Positions 28,288 through 36,568 of a stretch of 64,000 nucleotides of DNA are shown piece by piece. Every line of letters begins with the position of its first letter. Positions within the stretch are counted from its first letter, which is position 1. The translations under genes were made by a program, and so were the position numbers. The notes beneath the pieces were generated by a model. It was not told where the DNA came from, did not search any database, and worked only from the letters and a program-made list of their open reading frames with translations. Source of the stretch: Pseudomonadota bacterium (GTDB lineage Bacteria; Pseudomonadota; Gammaproteobacteria; Burkholderiales; Methylophilaceae); contig JAKOVB010000124.1 in the NCBI GenBank assembly GCA_029782295.1, positions 62,001 through 126,000 of the forward strand. Reading direction: 5' to 3'.

Positions 28288-28959
28288 ATGGCTGCCCGGC
28301 TCCGTTTCCCGACCCTCGCTTTCACGCTGCTGTTTGCAGCCCTGGGGTCGGGATGCGCCGGAGGGCCGCTCGCGCAACAGATCGCCTCCTCGATCGCTAC
28401 CCGCATGGCCGACAAAGTGGTCAGCGACATCGTGGATGAACAATTACGCAAGGAGCGCGAACCCCCCAACATCATCCTCAAGGACATGGGCCCCGATCCC
28501 TACATGGCCCAGATGTTGTTGATGCAGTTCCCGGACAATCCTCCTCCCCAGACCGTGGTCGAACCCCTTCCTGCCTATGTTCCACTGCAGTTCGGCGACG
28601 CCCGGGTGCCCACAAGCCGCCTGGTGCCGGTGGAAACCTGGAACCTGATCATCGGACAGGAAAAACAGGCCGTCCTGGAGCGTAGCCTGCGCAACGGTTC
28701 TACCATCCTGCCCGACCCGGTCGAATGGAGTCGCTGGCAGCTGGCAACCGGGGCCCTCGAGGACCAAGGCAAGTCCCAGGTCAACTTCCTGGTGCCGCCG
28801 GACCTCGGCCGCCTCAACAGCGGTGACCATGTCATCGTGGAAATCACCAACACCGGCGGCCTGCACATTGCACGTTACCGCTCAGAATCCTCGCCCCAAC
28901 AAGACCGCACAGCCACCCTGACGCATGAAATCCATCCCCAAACGCTTCCAGAACAATAA
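28288..28959 (+). CDS. Predicted lipoprotein of unknown function
   Basis: A 223-aa protein with a signal peptide (MAARLRFPTLAFTLLFAAL) and a cysteine after GSG at residue 22, a slightly non-standard lipobox. The mature part has a helical region (about 28-55), then a beta-rich region with the segment YVPLQFGDARVPTSRLVPVE, and no domain I recognise. Its last 12 codons overlap the start of the histidine kinase gene in another frame. No clear ribosome-binding site is visible; the start was chosen for the signal peptide. It lies between the PNPOx-like gene and the kinase. Confidence 0.6.
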   Translation: MAARLRFPTLAFTLLFAALGSGCAGGPLAQQIASSIATRMADKVVSDIVDEQLRKEREPPNIILKDMGPDPYMAQMLLMQFPDNPPPQTVVEPLPAYVPLQFGDARVPTSRLVPVETWNLIIGQEKQAVLERSLRNGSTILPDPVEWSRWQLATGALEDQGKSQVNFLVPPDLGRLNSGDHVIVEITNTGGLHIARYRSESSPQQDRTATLTHEIHPQTLPEQ

Positions 28960-30340
28960 TAACCTTCCCCTGCTGCGATTCGCCCTGGACAACGTGCGCG
29001 AGGCGGTCTACATGATCGACAAGACCGCGCACTTCCAGTTCGTCAACGACGAAGCCTGCCGATCCCTCGGATTCAGCCGCGATGAGTTCATGACCATGAG
29101 CCTGGCGGACATCGACCCGGACAAGAACTGGCCAGCCGACTACTGGTTCGAACGCTGGCAGGAACTCCGCGAAAGAGGTTCGATCACGTTCGAAGCACGG
29201 CACAGGAAAAAATCCGGCGAACTATTTCCGGTGGAAATCAATGCCAATTTTTTCGAATTCGAAGGAGAGGAGTACAACCTTGCCCTGGTGCGTGACATCA
29301 GCGAACGCAAGCAGGCCAGCAACATTTCCAAACTGCATAGCGAGATCCTGCTGCACGTCCAGGAAGGGGTGCAACTGACCCGGGTCTCCGACGAAACCAT
29401 CGTGTACTCGACCCCGGTGTTTAACCGCATGTTCGGCTACGAGGAAAACGAATTGATCGGCCGCAAGGTCAGCGTCCTCAACGCCCCCACCAGCAAACCC
29501 CCTGAACGGACCGCCGAGGAGATCAATCGCATTCTCAAGGCCACGGGCAGCTGGCATGGCGAGATCCATAACATCCGCAAGGATGGCAGCCCCCTCTGGT
29601 GCTGGGTCAACATCACCACGTTCGAGCACCATGAATACGGCGAGGTGTGGGTGGCGGTGCACGAAGACATCACCCGGCGCAAACAGGCGGAAATGGAACT
29701 GGAGCAGGCGCGTGACAATTCCCACCGTGAACTGCTGGTACGGGAAGTGCACCACCGGATCAAGAACAACCTTCAGGGCATCACGGGGGTATTGCGCCGA
29801 CACGCCACGAAAAACCCCCACACCGCCGAGCTCCTCAACCAGGCCATCAGCCAGGTGCAGAGCATCGCGGTCATTCATGGCCTGCAGGGCCGGACCTCCC
29901 TCTCCATGGTCCGCCTGTGCGAGTTGACCGACGAAATCGCGAACGGCATCCAGTCCATGTGGCAAAAACCCATCATGATCGACATCCCGGACATGTGGCG
30001 CCCGTGGATGATCATGGAATCAGAGGCGGTTCCCCTGGCGCTGATCCTGAACGAACTGGTGTCGAATGCCATCAAGCACGGGCAGGATGGCGAGATCAGA
30101 ATCCAGTTGCGTTGCAACGGACAGGGCGTCCGATTGTCCATCGAAAATACGGGCATGCTGCCGGAACCTTTCGATCACGCGCAAACCAGCAGCACCGGTT
30201 TAAAGCTGGTATCCTCCCTGCTGCCACGCCGCGGGGCCAGCCTCACGTGGCATCAGGAAGGTAATTGCGTGGTAACCTTGCTTGAACTCGGCAGCCCGGT
30301 GATCACCAGGACAGATCCATTTCCGGAAACCAATGAATGA
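28925..30340 (+). CDS. PAS-PAS sensor histidine kinase, HisKA_2 type
   Basis: A 471-aa soluble kinase with two PAS domains (about residues 18-130 and 138-262) and a HisKA_2 dimerisation domain with the phospho-acceptor pair His276-His277 in REVHHRIKNNLQGI. A catalytic ATPase domain follows, with the N box LILNELVSNAIKHG. There is no membrane segment, so the signal is cytoplasmic. Kinases of this type often partner ANTAR regulators, as EutW does with EutV, and the next gene is exactly that: their codons overlap (kinase stop at 30338-30340, regulator ATG at 30337). The two form a cognate pair. Confidence 0.88.
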   Translation: MKSIPKRFQNNNNLPLLRFALDNVREAVYMIDKTAHFQFVNDEACRSLGFSRDEFMTMSLADIDPDKNWPADYWFERWQELRERGSITFEARHRKKSGELFPVEINANFFEFEGEEYNLALVRDISERKQASNISKLHSEILLHVQEGVQLTRVSDETIVYSTPVFNRMFGYEENELIGRKVSVLNAPTSKPPERTAEEINRILKATGSWHGEIHNIRKDGSPLWCWVNITTFEHHEYGEVWVAVHEDITRRKQAEMELEQARDNSHRELLVREVHHRIKNNLQGITGVLRRHATKNPHTAELLNQAISQVQSIAVIHGLQGRTSLSMVRLCELTDEIANGIQSMWQKPIMIDIPDMWRPWMIMESEAVPLALILNELVSNAIKHGQDGEIRIQLRCNGQGVRLSIENTGMLPEPFDHAQTSSTGLKLVSSLLPRRGASLTWHQEGNCVVTLLELGSPVITRTDPFPETNE

Positions 30341-30942
30341 TGAGTGAAATTCAGCCCGTACAAAGCAAAGCCATCCTGCTGGTCGACGATGACCGGCTGG
30401 TGCTGGCCACACTGGCACCGGGGCTGAGTGAAGCCGGATATCGCGTCAGTACCGCGGAATCGGTGGACGATGCCGAGGAGTTCCTGGCCAGCGGTGAACG
30501 CCCCGACCTGATTCTGCTGGATGTCCGCATGCATGACCGGAGTGGACTGGAACTCGCCCAGCGCCTGGGCTCCTTCGACCATATTCCCTTCATGCTATTG
30601 TCCGCCTACAACGACCAGGAAATCGTCGAACAGGCCACAGCGATGGGCGCGATGGGCTATCTGATCAAGCCTGTCGACACCCCACGCCTGATCCCGGCGA
30701 TCGAAGCCGCCATTTCCCGCGCGATGGAAATGCGCGACCTGAGGCAGACCCAGAACCAGCTGCAACTGGCCCTGGATTCCGAGCGTGAGATCAGTATCGC
30801 AACCGGCATCACCATGATCCAGTACCGGCTCAGAAGGAAAGATGCTTTTGAGTTGCTGCGCAAGACTGCGCGCACCCAGCGCCGCAAACTGGCCGATCTC
30901 GCGGCGGACATCATCAAGGCCAGCGAGACCCTCATGCTTTGA
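30337..30942 (+). CDS. ANTAR-domain response regulator (AmiR/NasT/EutV type)
   Basis: A 201-aa regulator with a receiver domain (about 10-125), phospho-acceptor Asp62 in LILLDVRM and acidic residues in LLVDDDR, then a helical linker and a C-terminal ANTAR domain (about 140-198; GITMIQYRLRRKDAFELLRKTA and RKLADLAADII parts). ANTAR proteins bind nascent RNA hairpins and prevent termination rather than binding DNA. The pairing with the upstream kinase is clear from the overlapping codons. Its RNA target is not known; I found no canonical ANTAR hexaloop pair in the leader immediately downstream. Confidence 0.9.
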   Translation: MMSEIQPVQSKAILLVDDDRLVLATLAPGLSEAGYRVSTAESVDDAEEFLASGERPDLILLDVRMHDRSGLELAQRLGSFDHIPFMLLSAYNDQEIVEQATAMGAMGYLIKPVDTPRLIPAIEAAISRAMEMRDLRQTQNQLQLALDSEREISIATGITMIQYRLRRKDAFELLRKTARTQRRKLADLAADIIKASETLML

Positions 30943-30956
30943 TGCAAAAATAACCC

Positions 30957-30985
30957 TTGATCTTAATCAGGATATTCATTATAAA
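30957..30985 (+). promoter_or_regulatory. Promoter of the small ORF-STAS-GGDEF/EAL unit
   Basis: TTGATC (30957-30962) and TATAAA (30980-30985) are 17 bases apart in an AT-rich stretch right after the ANTAR gene. Transcription would start near 30992, giving a leader of roughly 125 bases before the small ORF. Confidence 0.65.
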
Positions 30986-30991
30986 TATACC

Positions 30992-31118
30992 GGTCGATCG
31001 TCCCTGAGCCCGACGTCGACATCCCAAGGCCCAGAACACGCCTGATCATGCGACCCGCTTCCATCCAATCGATGGGCAGGTGCATGGAATTCTTTTTTGC
31101 GAGTATGAGGAGAATAGC
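30992..31118 (+). promoter_or_regulatory. Long leader with two mutually exclusive hairpins
   Basis: TTCCAT (31059-31064) can pair with ATGGAA (31084-31089), followed by TTCTTTTTT (31090-31098), a weak terminator-like element. Alternatively CCATC (31061-31065) pairs with GATGG (31071-31075) around CAATC; the two use the same CCAT and cannot coexist. This resembles an attenuator in front of the STAS unit. The stems are short, so this is tentative. Confidence 0.3.
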
Positions 31119-31247
31119 GTGTTCAACTACGAGGCAACATACTGCGCCGTCCAGTACGGGCTGCTTTCAATCCGTATCGTAAACCTGACTGTCGAGACCA
31201 CCCTGGCCTCCGTCAACGCACTTTCGCTGCCGGGGCGACAGCCATGA
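31119..31247 (+). CDS. 42-aa small protein coupled to the STAS gene
   Basis: A short ORF beginning with GTG seven bases after a strong AGGAG site, encoding MFNYEATYCAVQYGLLSIRI and then a Thr/Leu-rich tail ending LPGRQP. Its TGA overlaps the ATG of the STAS gene (ATGA), a standard coupling arrangement. The STAS gene has no good ribosome-binding site of its own, so the small ORF may be needed to deliver ribosomes. I recognise no family. It could be a leader peptide or a small partner protein. Confidence 0.5.
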   Translation: MFNYEATYCAVQYGLLSIRIVNLTVETTLASVNALSLPGRQP

Positions 31248-31639
31248 TCAGCGTCGCGCAGATCGGAGAAGAATTGCAGGTCACCATCAGCGAGACCGCC
31301 AACTTCGAAACCTCACGCGAGATGCTGGTCGCCTGCAAGCCGTATATCAGGCATACCAGGCCCAAGCGCATCGTGGTTACCCTCGACCAGGTCACGGAAT
31401 TCCATTCCTGCACTATCGGTGCCCTGCTCGTCCTGCAGGACGCCGTTCAGGGCAACATCGACATCCACCTCAAGCACTGCAGCCGGGAAGTGCATGACCT
31501 CTATGATTCCGAGGCCCTGATCCAGCACTTCGGCGAAGCCCGCTCCCTGACCTCCAAGCTATTGGCCGTCTGCAAGAGTTGCCTCAATCCATTGTGCAAA
31601 TCTAAAGGCAGCGGCTGCCTGAAACCCGCAGCACTTTAA
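31244..31639 (+). CDS. STAS-domain protein (anti-sigma antagonist-like)
   Basis: A 131-aa protein with a STAS domain over residues 1-95. The strand-helix motif VVTLDQVTEFHSCTIGALLVL corresponds to the phosphorylation loop of anti-sigma factor antagonists, where the usual DSSG is replaced by HSCTIG, so Ser55 or Thr57 could be the switch site. The C-terminal tail is rich in Cys and Lys (CKSCLNPLCKSKGSGC), an unusual feature with four cysteines that might bind a metal. Seven bases separate it from the ethylene-receptor-like GGDEF/EAL gene, so the two are likely one operon. Confidence 0.75.
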   Translation: MISVAQIGEELQVTISETANFETSREMLVACKPYIRHTRPKRIVVTLDQVTEFHSCTIGALLVLQDAVQGNIDIHLKHCSREVHDLYDSEALIQHFGEARSLTSKLLAVCKSCLNPLCKSKGSGCLKPAAL

Positions 31640-31645
31640 GAACAT

Positions 31646-34180
31646 ATGAATCTGACTAGCCTGATCAACCCGACCGGCCTGGTTCCGCACGGCTTCTGCA
31701 TCAACTGGACGCCCGCCCTGCTGTGGACCTACGTCATTTCCGACGGCCTGATCGCCCTTGCCTACTTTTCGATTCCGATTGGACTCGCCTATTTCGTATG
31801 GAAGCGGAAGGACATCCGGTTCCGCTGGATCTACGGCATGTTCGGCGCCTTCATCCTGGCCTGCGGCACCACCCATGTGTTCGACATCGCCCTGCTCTGG
31901 CATCCGCTCTACTGGCTCGATGCCACCATGAAAGCGATCACGGCCGCCGTCTCGATCACCACCGCCTTCAGCGTAGTCTGGATCCTGCCCAGGGCATTGA
32001 CACTCCCCAGCCCGGCTCAACTGGAAGCCGAGATCCGGGAGCGCCGCGAGGTGCAGCAGGCCCTGGAGGACAATCAGATCACGCTCAGCCGGCAAAGCCA
32101 GCAGATGATGGCCCTGATCGAGGCCATCCCGGATGTCGTGGTTCTGAAAGATGAAGCCGGACGCTGGGTGTTCGCCAACCAGCCGGCCAGGAAGCTGTTC
32201 CGCCTGGAAGGCGTCGACTGGCAAGGCAAGACCGACCGTGAACTCGGCGCAGAACGGCCGGATCAGCGCATGGCCCACGAGAAACACCTGAGCGACGACG
32301 AAATCGCCTGGGATGCCGGCTGCATGATCGTCTTCGAGGAAACCCTCTCCGACGCCGAGGGCAAGCCCCTGAACCTGGAAGTACGCAAGGCCCCGATCTT
32401 CGAGCCTACCGGCGACCGCAAGGGCCTGGTACTGATCGGCCGCGACATCACCAGCACCCGCAGGACAGAACAATACCTGCGCGTGGCGGATACCGCCTTC
32501 GAATCGCAGGAAGGGATCCTCATCACGGACGCCAACAATTTCATCCTGCGCGTCAACAGGGCGTTCACCCGACTGACCGGCTACACCCCGGACGAAGTCA
32601 TCGGCAGAACGCCTTCGATCCTCAAATCCGGCCGCCACGACAAGGATTTCTACCGCGCGATGTGGGAAACATTGCAGAAGGAACGCTTCTGGCAGGGTGA
32701 GATCTGGGATCGCCGCAAGACCGGCGAAATCTACCCGAAGTGGCTCACCATCACCGCCGTCACCGGCACCAACGGGGAGATCACCAACTACGTCGGGTCG
32801 TTTACGGACCTGAGCGAGCACAAGGAAGCCGAAGAAGCCATCCATCGACTGGCCTTCTACGATCCCCTCACCGACCTGCCCAACCGCCGCCTGCTGCGCG
32901 ACCGCCTGCAGCTGTCGATGAGTTCCAGCCTGCGCAACAAACGCTACGGCGCCCTGATGCTGATCGATCTCGACAACTTCAAGACCATCAACGATACGCG
33001 CGGCCATGAAATCGGCGACAAGCTGCTGATCGAGGTGTCGAAGCGCCTCAAATCCTGCATCCGTCAGGAAGATACCGTGTCACGGCTCGGCGGCGACGAA
33101 TTCGTGGTACTGCTCGAGAACCTGAGCCCGCGCGAAGACCAAGCAGCGGCTTTCGCCGAGGGTGTCGCGGAAAAGATCATGGAGGCCATCAATTCGCCGT
33201 ACAAGATTTCCGGCCTCGACCTGTACAGTTCCATGAGCATCGGAGTCAGCCTGTATTTCGGGCAGGAAAGCTCGGTCGATGACATCCTGAAACGTGCCGA
33301 CACCGCCATGTACCAGGCCAAAAACAGCGGCCGCAACACCTTGCACTTCTACGATCCCAAGATGCAGGCCATGCTGGAATCCCGCATGCACATCGAATCC
33401 GAGCTGCGCCATGCCCTGGAACGCAACCAGTTCAAGCTGCATTACCAGTTGCAGGTCGACAACAAGGACAAGGTGTTGGGTGCAGAGGTCCTGCTACGCT
33501 GGGAGCACCCGGAGCATGGCATGATTCCCCCGTCCGAGTTCATCCCCATCGCGGAAGAAAACGGCATGATCATCCCCATCGGCAACTGGGTAATTCGCAC
33601 CGCCTGCGAACAGCTCAGCCTCTGGAAAGATTGCCCGCTGAGGGCAAATCTCCACCTCGCCATCAATGTCAGCGCCAAACAGTTCCGCCAGGCGGACTTC
33701 GTCGAGAAGGTCTGCGAACTGCTCGAGACCTATGAGATCAACGCCAGCCGGCTGAAACTGGAACTGACCGAGAGCGTGGTGCTGCATAACGTCGAGGAAA
33801 CCATCACCAAGATGCAGGCCCTGCGACTGGTCGGCATCCGATTCTCGATGGATGATTTCGGTACCGGCTACTCCTCGCTCTCCTACCTGAAGAAACTACC
33901 ACTGACGCAGCTCAAGATCGACAAGAGCTTCGTCGAGGATATCGTCACCAACCAGAACGATGCCGTCATCGCGCGCACCATTATTGCCATGGCCAGAACG
34001 CTCGGCCTGAGCGTGATCGCGGAAGGGGTCGAAACGGAAGAGCAACGCGCACTGCTGGAAGAATACGGATGCGCGTTCTATCAGGGCTACCTGTTCTCCA
34101 GGCCGGTTCCGGTCCAGGAGTTCGAAGATCTGGTCGGTAGCTATGCGATGAAGAAACTGCCGACCAGGCAACGCCAGTAG
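31646..34180 (+). CDS. ETR1-like membrane sensor with PAS, GGDEF and EAL domains
   Basis: An 844-aa c-di-GMP enzyme. The N-terminal membrane region (about 25-120, three helices) resembles the ethylene-binding domain of plant ETR1: Asp33, Tyr40, Ile43, Pro44, Ile70, Cys73 and His77 have the same spacing as ETR1 Asp25, Tyr32, Ile35, Pro36, Ile62, Cys65 and His69. Two PAS domains follow (about 150-270 and 278-400), then GGDEF with an intact active-site motif at 482-486, and EAL with AEVLLRW at 613-619 (Val for Ala) and DDFGTGYSSLSYL. Both synthesis and breakdown of c-di-GMP are possible. The ligand is inferred; copper and ethylene binding need testing. Confidence 0.88.
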   Translation: MNLTSLINPTGLVPHGFCINWTPALLWTYVISDGLIALAYFSIPIGLAYFVWKRKDIRFRWIYGMFGAFILACGTTHVFDIALLWHPLYWLDATMKAITAAVSITTAFSVVWILPRALTLPSPAQLEAEIRERREVQQALEDNQITLSRQSQQMMALIEAIPDVVVLKDEAGRWVFANQPARKLFRLEGVDWQGKTDRELGAERPDQRMAHEKHLSDDEIAWDAGCMIVFEETLSDAEGKPLNLEVRKAPIFEPTGDRKGLVLIGRDITSTRRTEQYLRVADTAFESQEGILITDANNFILRVNRAFTRLTGYTPDEVIGRTPSILKSGRHDKDFYRAMWETLQKERFWQGEIWDRRKTGEIYPKWLTITAVTGTNGEITNYVGSFTDLSEHKEAEEAIHRLAFYDPLTDLPNRRLLRDRLQLSMSSSLRNKRYGALMLIDLDNFKTINDTRGHEIGDKLLIEVSKRLKSCIRQEDTVSRLGGDEFVVLLENLSPREDQAAAFAEGVAEKIMEAINSPYKISGLDLYSSMSIGVSLYFGQESSVDDILKRADTAMYQAKNSGRNTLHFYDPKMQAMLESRMHIESELRHALERNQFKLHYQLQVDNKDKVLGAEVLLRWEHPEHGMIPPSEFIPIAEENGMIIPIGNWVIRTACEQLSLWKDCPLRANLHLAINVSAKQFRQADFVEKVCELLETYEINASRLKLELTESVVLHNVEETITKMQALRLVGIRFSMDDFGTGYSSLSYLKKLPLTQLKIDKSFVEDIVTNQNDAVIARTIIAMARTLGLSVIAEGVETEEQRALLEEYGCAFYQGYLFSRPVPVQEFEDLVGSYAMKKLPTRQRQ

Positions 34181-34194
34181 CGCACACAACCCCG

Positions 34195-34214
34195 CCCCGG
34201 CGTCAAGGCCGGGG
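34195..34214. terminator. Hairpin between convergent genes
   Basis: CCCCGGC (34195-34201) pairs with GCCGGGG (34208-34214) around a six-base loop, one base before the stop of the NarL-type regulator on the other strand. There is no T-run on either side, so it may work as a weak two-way terminator or an end-stabilising stem. Confidence 0.5.
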
Positions 34215-34853
34215 TCAGGGATCGATCAGCCCGGAGCGCATGGCGATCAGCGCGATTTCTGCCTGGTTGCCCGCGTTCAGTTTCTGCTTGACGTTGTAGA
34301 GGTGGGTGCCGATGGTCCGCGGCGAGAGATGCAGCGTTTCGGCGATTTCATTCGTGGATTTGCCCTGTGCCAGCGCCATGAAGACTTCGAATTCGCGCGG
34401 CGACAGCACGTCCACCGGGTTCTTTTCCCCGGATAGCTGCTGGATTGCCATCTGCTGGGCAATGTTCGCTTCCAGGTACATCTTGCGGCCGGCCACGGTG
34501 CGGATCGCCTTGATCAGTTCCTCCGGCGCGCTGCGCTTGGTCAGGTAACCCAGCGCACCGGCGTTCAGCACCCGCTTCGGGTGCACCGAGTCCTCATGCG
34601 CCGACAGCACCAGCACGCGGGCGGTGTTGTCCCGTGCCAGGATGCGTTCGATCGCTTCCATGCCGCCCATGCCGGGCATAGTGATATCCATCACCACCAC
34701 GTCGGGGTGGTGCTCGTCGTACAGCTTAATCGCCTGCTCGCCGTTCTCGGCCTCGGCTACCACCTTCACGTCGGAAGCAGACTCCAGCAGCAGCTTGAAC
34801 CCCATGCGCACGACCGCGTGGTCGTCCACCAGCATCACGTTGATCATGCTCAT
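34215..34853 (-). CDS. NarL/LuxR-family response regulator
   Basis: A 212-aa DNA-binding regulator with a receiver domain (about 4-120; phospho-acceptor Asp56 in VVVMDITMPGMGG) and a C-terminal LuxR helix-turn-helix (about 148-205; LSPREFEVFMALAQGKSTNEI). The upstream kinase gene ends in ATGA overlap with its start, so the two form a coupled two-component pair. Its target genes are not evident from this window. Confidence 0.93.
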   Translation of the reverse strand: MSMINVMLVDDHAVVRMGFKLLLESASDVKVVAEAENGEQAIKLYDEHHPDVVVMDITMPGMGGMEAIERILARDNTARVLVLSAHEDSVHPKRVLNAGALGYLTKRSAPEELIKAIRTVAGRKMYLEANIAQQMAIQQLSGEKNPVDVLSPREFEVFMALAQGKSTNEIAETLHLSPRTIGTHLYNVKQKLNAGNQAEIALIAMRSGLIDP

Positions 34854-36568
34854 GCGCGCCGTCCTTTCATCACCGTGACGATCACCGCCGTGCCCTCGCC
34901 CGGCGCCGATTCCAGCTGGAATGTCCCGTTCAGGGCCTGCATGCGCTCACGCATGCCCAGCACGCCGAAATGCTTGCTCTGGTCGACATTGCAGATGTTC
35001 ATGCCGACCCCGTTGTCCTTGATGCTGAGTTGCAAATCACCGTTCTCCAGTTCCTCGAATCGGATGTCGATCATGTTCGCCCCGGAATACCTCAGGGCGT
35101 TGGTCACCGACTCCTGCACAATGCGATAGAGATTGATATTCAGGTTCTCTCCGAGAGAGTCGAGTTTACCGGAAAAGTTCAGACTGAACTTCACCTCCGG
35201 GTTCTGGCTTTGCCACTCAGCCACCGCATCCCGCAGTGTTTCGGTCAGGCCGAGGTTGTCCAGTGCCCCCGGGCGCAGCTGGCGGATGATGTTGTGCATG
35301 CCGTCGTAGATATGGTTCGCCGCCGCCGCGATGGTCTGGGCGTGCCCTTCCACGTCCGGCATCTGCGCACGCGTCTTGTTGCCGATCGCCACCGCGAAGG
35401 TCTTGATCGCCGTCACGTACTGCCCCAGCTCGTCATGCAATTCGCGCGCCAGGCTGCGCCGCTCCTCCTCGATGTGGCGCTGAATCAGGTGCGTCAGCTG
35501 GCGGTTTTCCTCCAGCTTGCGTTCGGCCTCTTCCGCGTGCTTGCGCTCGGTAATGTCGCGCATGGTGCAGATCTCGCCGATCACCTGGCCGTCGTGCGGG
35601 TCGATCAGGGGCGCGGCAGAGAGCGAAACGTCGATCAGGCGGCCGTCGCGCGTCACGCGCTGGGTATCGTAATTGATGATCTGGCGCTGCTGGGCGATAG
35701 AGCTCAGGTTCTGCCGCAGCTCCTCCTCGCGCCCCATCGGCGCCAGCAGCGATGCCGAACGGCCGATGATGTCCTGCTGCGCATGGCCGAACAGCCGCTC
35801 GGCCGCCGGGTTCCAGAACGAGATATTGCCGCTCATGTCATGGATCAGGATCGCATCCCCGGTCTGCTTCACGATCAACGCCAGGCGCCGGTTTTCCTCC
35901 GTGCTCGTTTCCAGCGATTCCGCCATCCGGTTCAGGTTCTGCGCGATCCGGCTGAATTCCGGCAGGTTGAATTCCGGCAGTCGCACCGTCAGGTCGCCCT
36001 GCTCCATGCGGTTGATCGCGCCCAGGATGCTCCCCACCGGCCGCAACGCGCGGCCCAGCACCCAGTACACCATGCCGTTCAGCAGCACGAAAAAGCCGAA
36101 CCCGATCCACATCAGCTGCCGCACCCCGCTCCACGCCTCACGGACGGAGCCGGCAGAACTCGAACTCACCTCCAGCCAGCCATAGCGGATGCGGCGCTTC
36201 ACCACCTCCGGCTTCGGCTCCACCATCTTCACGAACCACTGCGGCGGCTGCACATCCGAACGGTATTTCGAAGGCGGTGACTCATACAGCAACCGCCCCT
36301 GCAAATCGAGCAGCTCGATGTGGTTGCTGCGCACATAGCCCAGCGACTGCAGGAAACTGCGCAACACCTCGTGCGTATAACCCCACTCCGGGTTCTGGTA
36401 GGAACTGACGATCACTGTATCCAACAGCTGCACCGTCACCCGCGTCGCCGCCTCCACCCGCTCGCGGATGGAAGTGCGCGTATCGCTGACGATCACCCAC
36501 CCCGCCGCCAGCATGAAAGCCAGCGAAAGTGTCGTAATCAGAAGATGTAACCGGAAACGTAAACTCAT
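34850..36568 (-). CDS. NarX/UhpB-type membrane sensor histidine kinase
   Basis: A 572-aa kinase with a membrane helix at about 8-28 and a periplasmic sensor domain at about 30-150. A second helix (about 152-172) follows, then HAMP (about 173-225), a PAS domain (about 228-345) and a HisKA_3 domain with phospho-acceptor His378 in [13 protein letters not shown]. The C-terminus holds an ATPase domain ([18 protein letters not shown] and DNGVGM). It overlaps its regulator by four bases. Its own ATG overlaps the TGA of an integrase fragment, so its promoter probably lies in or upstream of that remnant. The ligand is unknown. Confidence 0.92.
   Translation of the reverse strand: MSLRFRLHLLITTLSLAFMLAAGWVIVSDTRTSIRERVEAATRVTVQLLDTVIVSSYQNPEWGYTHEVLRSFLQSLGYVRSNHIELLDLQGRLLYESPPSKYRSDVQPPQWFVKMVEPKPEVVKRRIRYGWLEVSSSSAGSVREAWSGVRQLMWIGFGFFVLLNGMVYWVLGRALRPVGSILGAINRMEQGDLTVRLPEFNLPEFSRIAQNLNRMAESLETSTEENRRLALIVKQTGDAILIHDMSGNISFWNPAAERLFGHAQQDIIGRSASLLAPMGREEELRQNLSSIAQQRQIINYDTQRVTRDGRLIDVSLSAAPLIDPHDGQVIGEICTMRDITERKHAEEAERKLEENRQLTHLIQRHIEEERRSLARELHDELGQYVTAIKTFAVAIGNKTRAQMPDVEGHAQTIAAAANHIYDGMHNIIRQLRPGALDNLGLTETLRDAVAEWQSQNPEVKFSLNFSGKLDSLGENLNINLYRIVQESVTNALRYSGANMIDIRFEELENGDLQLSIKDNGVGMNICNVDQSKHFGVLGMRERMQALNGTFQLESAPGEGTAVIVTVMKGRRA

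Noticed and set aside
30992-31118. Canonical ANTAR double-hairpin target downstream of the ANTAR gene
   Set aside because: I checked every A followed by G three bases later; none is flanked by complementary arms that would form the expected hexaloop stems.
31559-33007. Long minus-strand open frame inside the GGDEF/EAL gene
   Set aside because: Antisense shadow of a gene with clear PAS, GGDEF and EAL motifs; no SD or recognisable domain.
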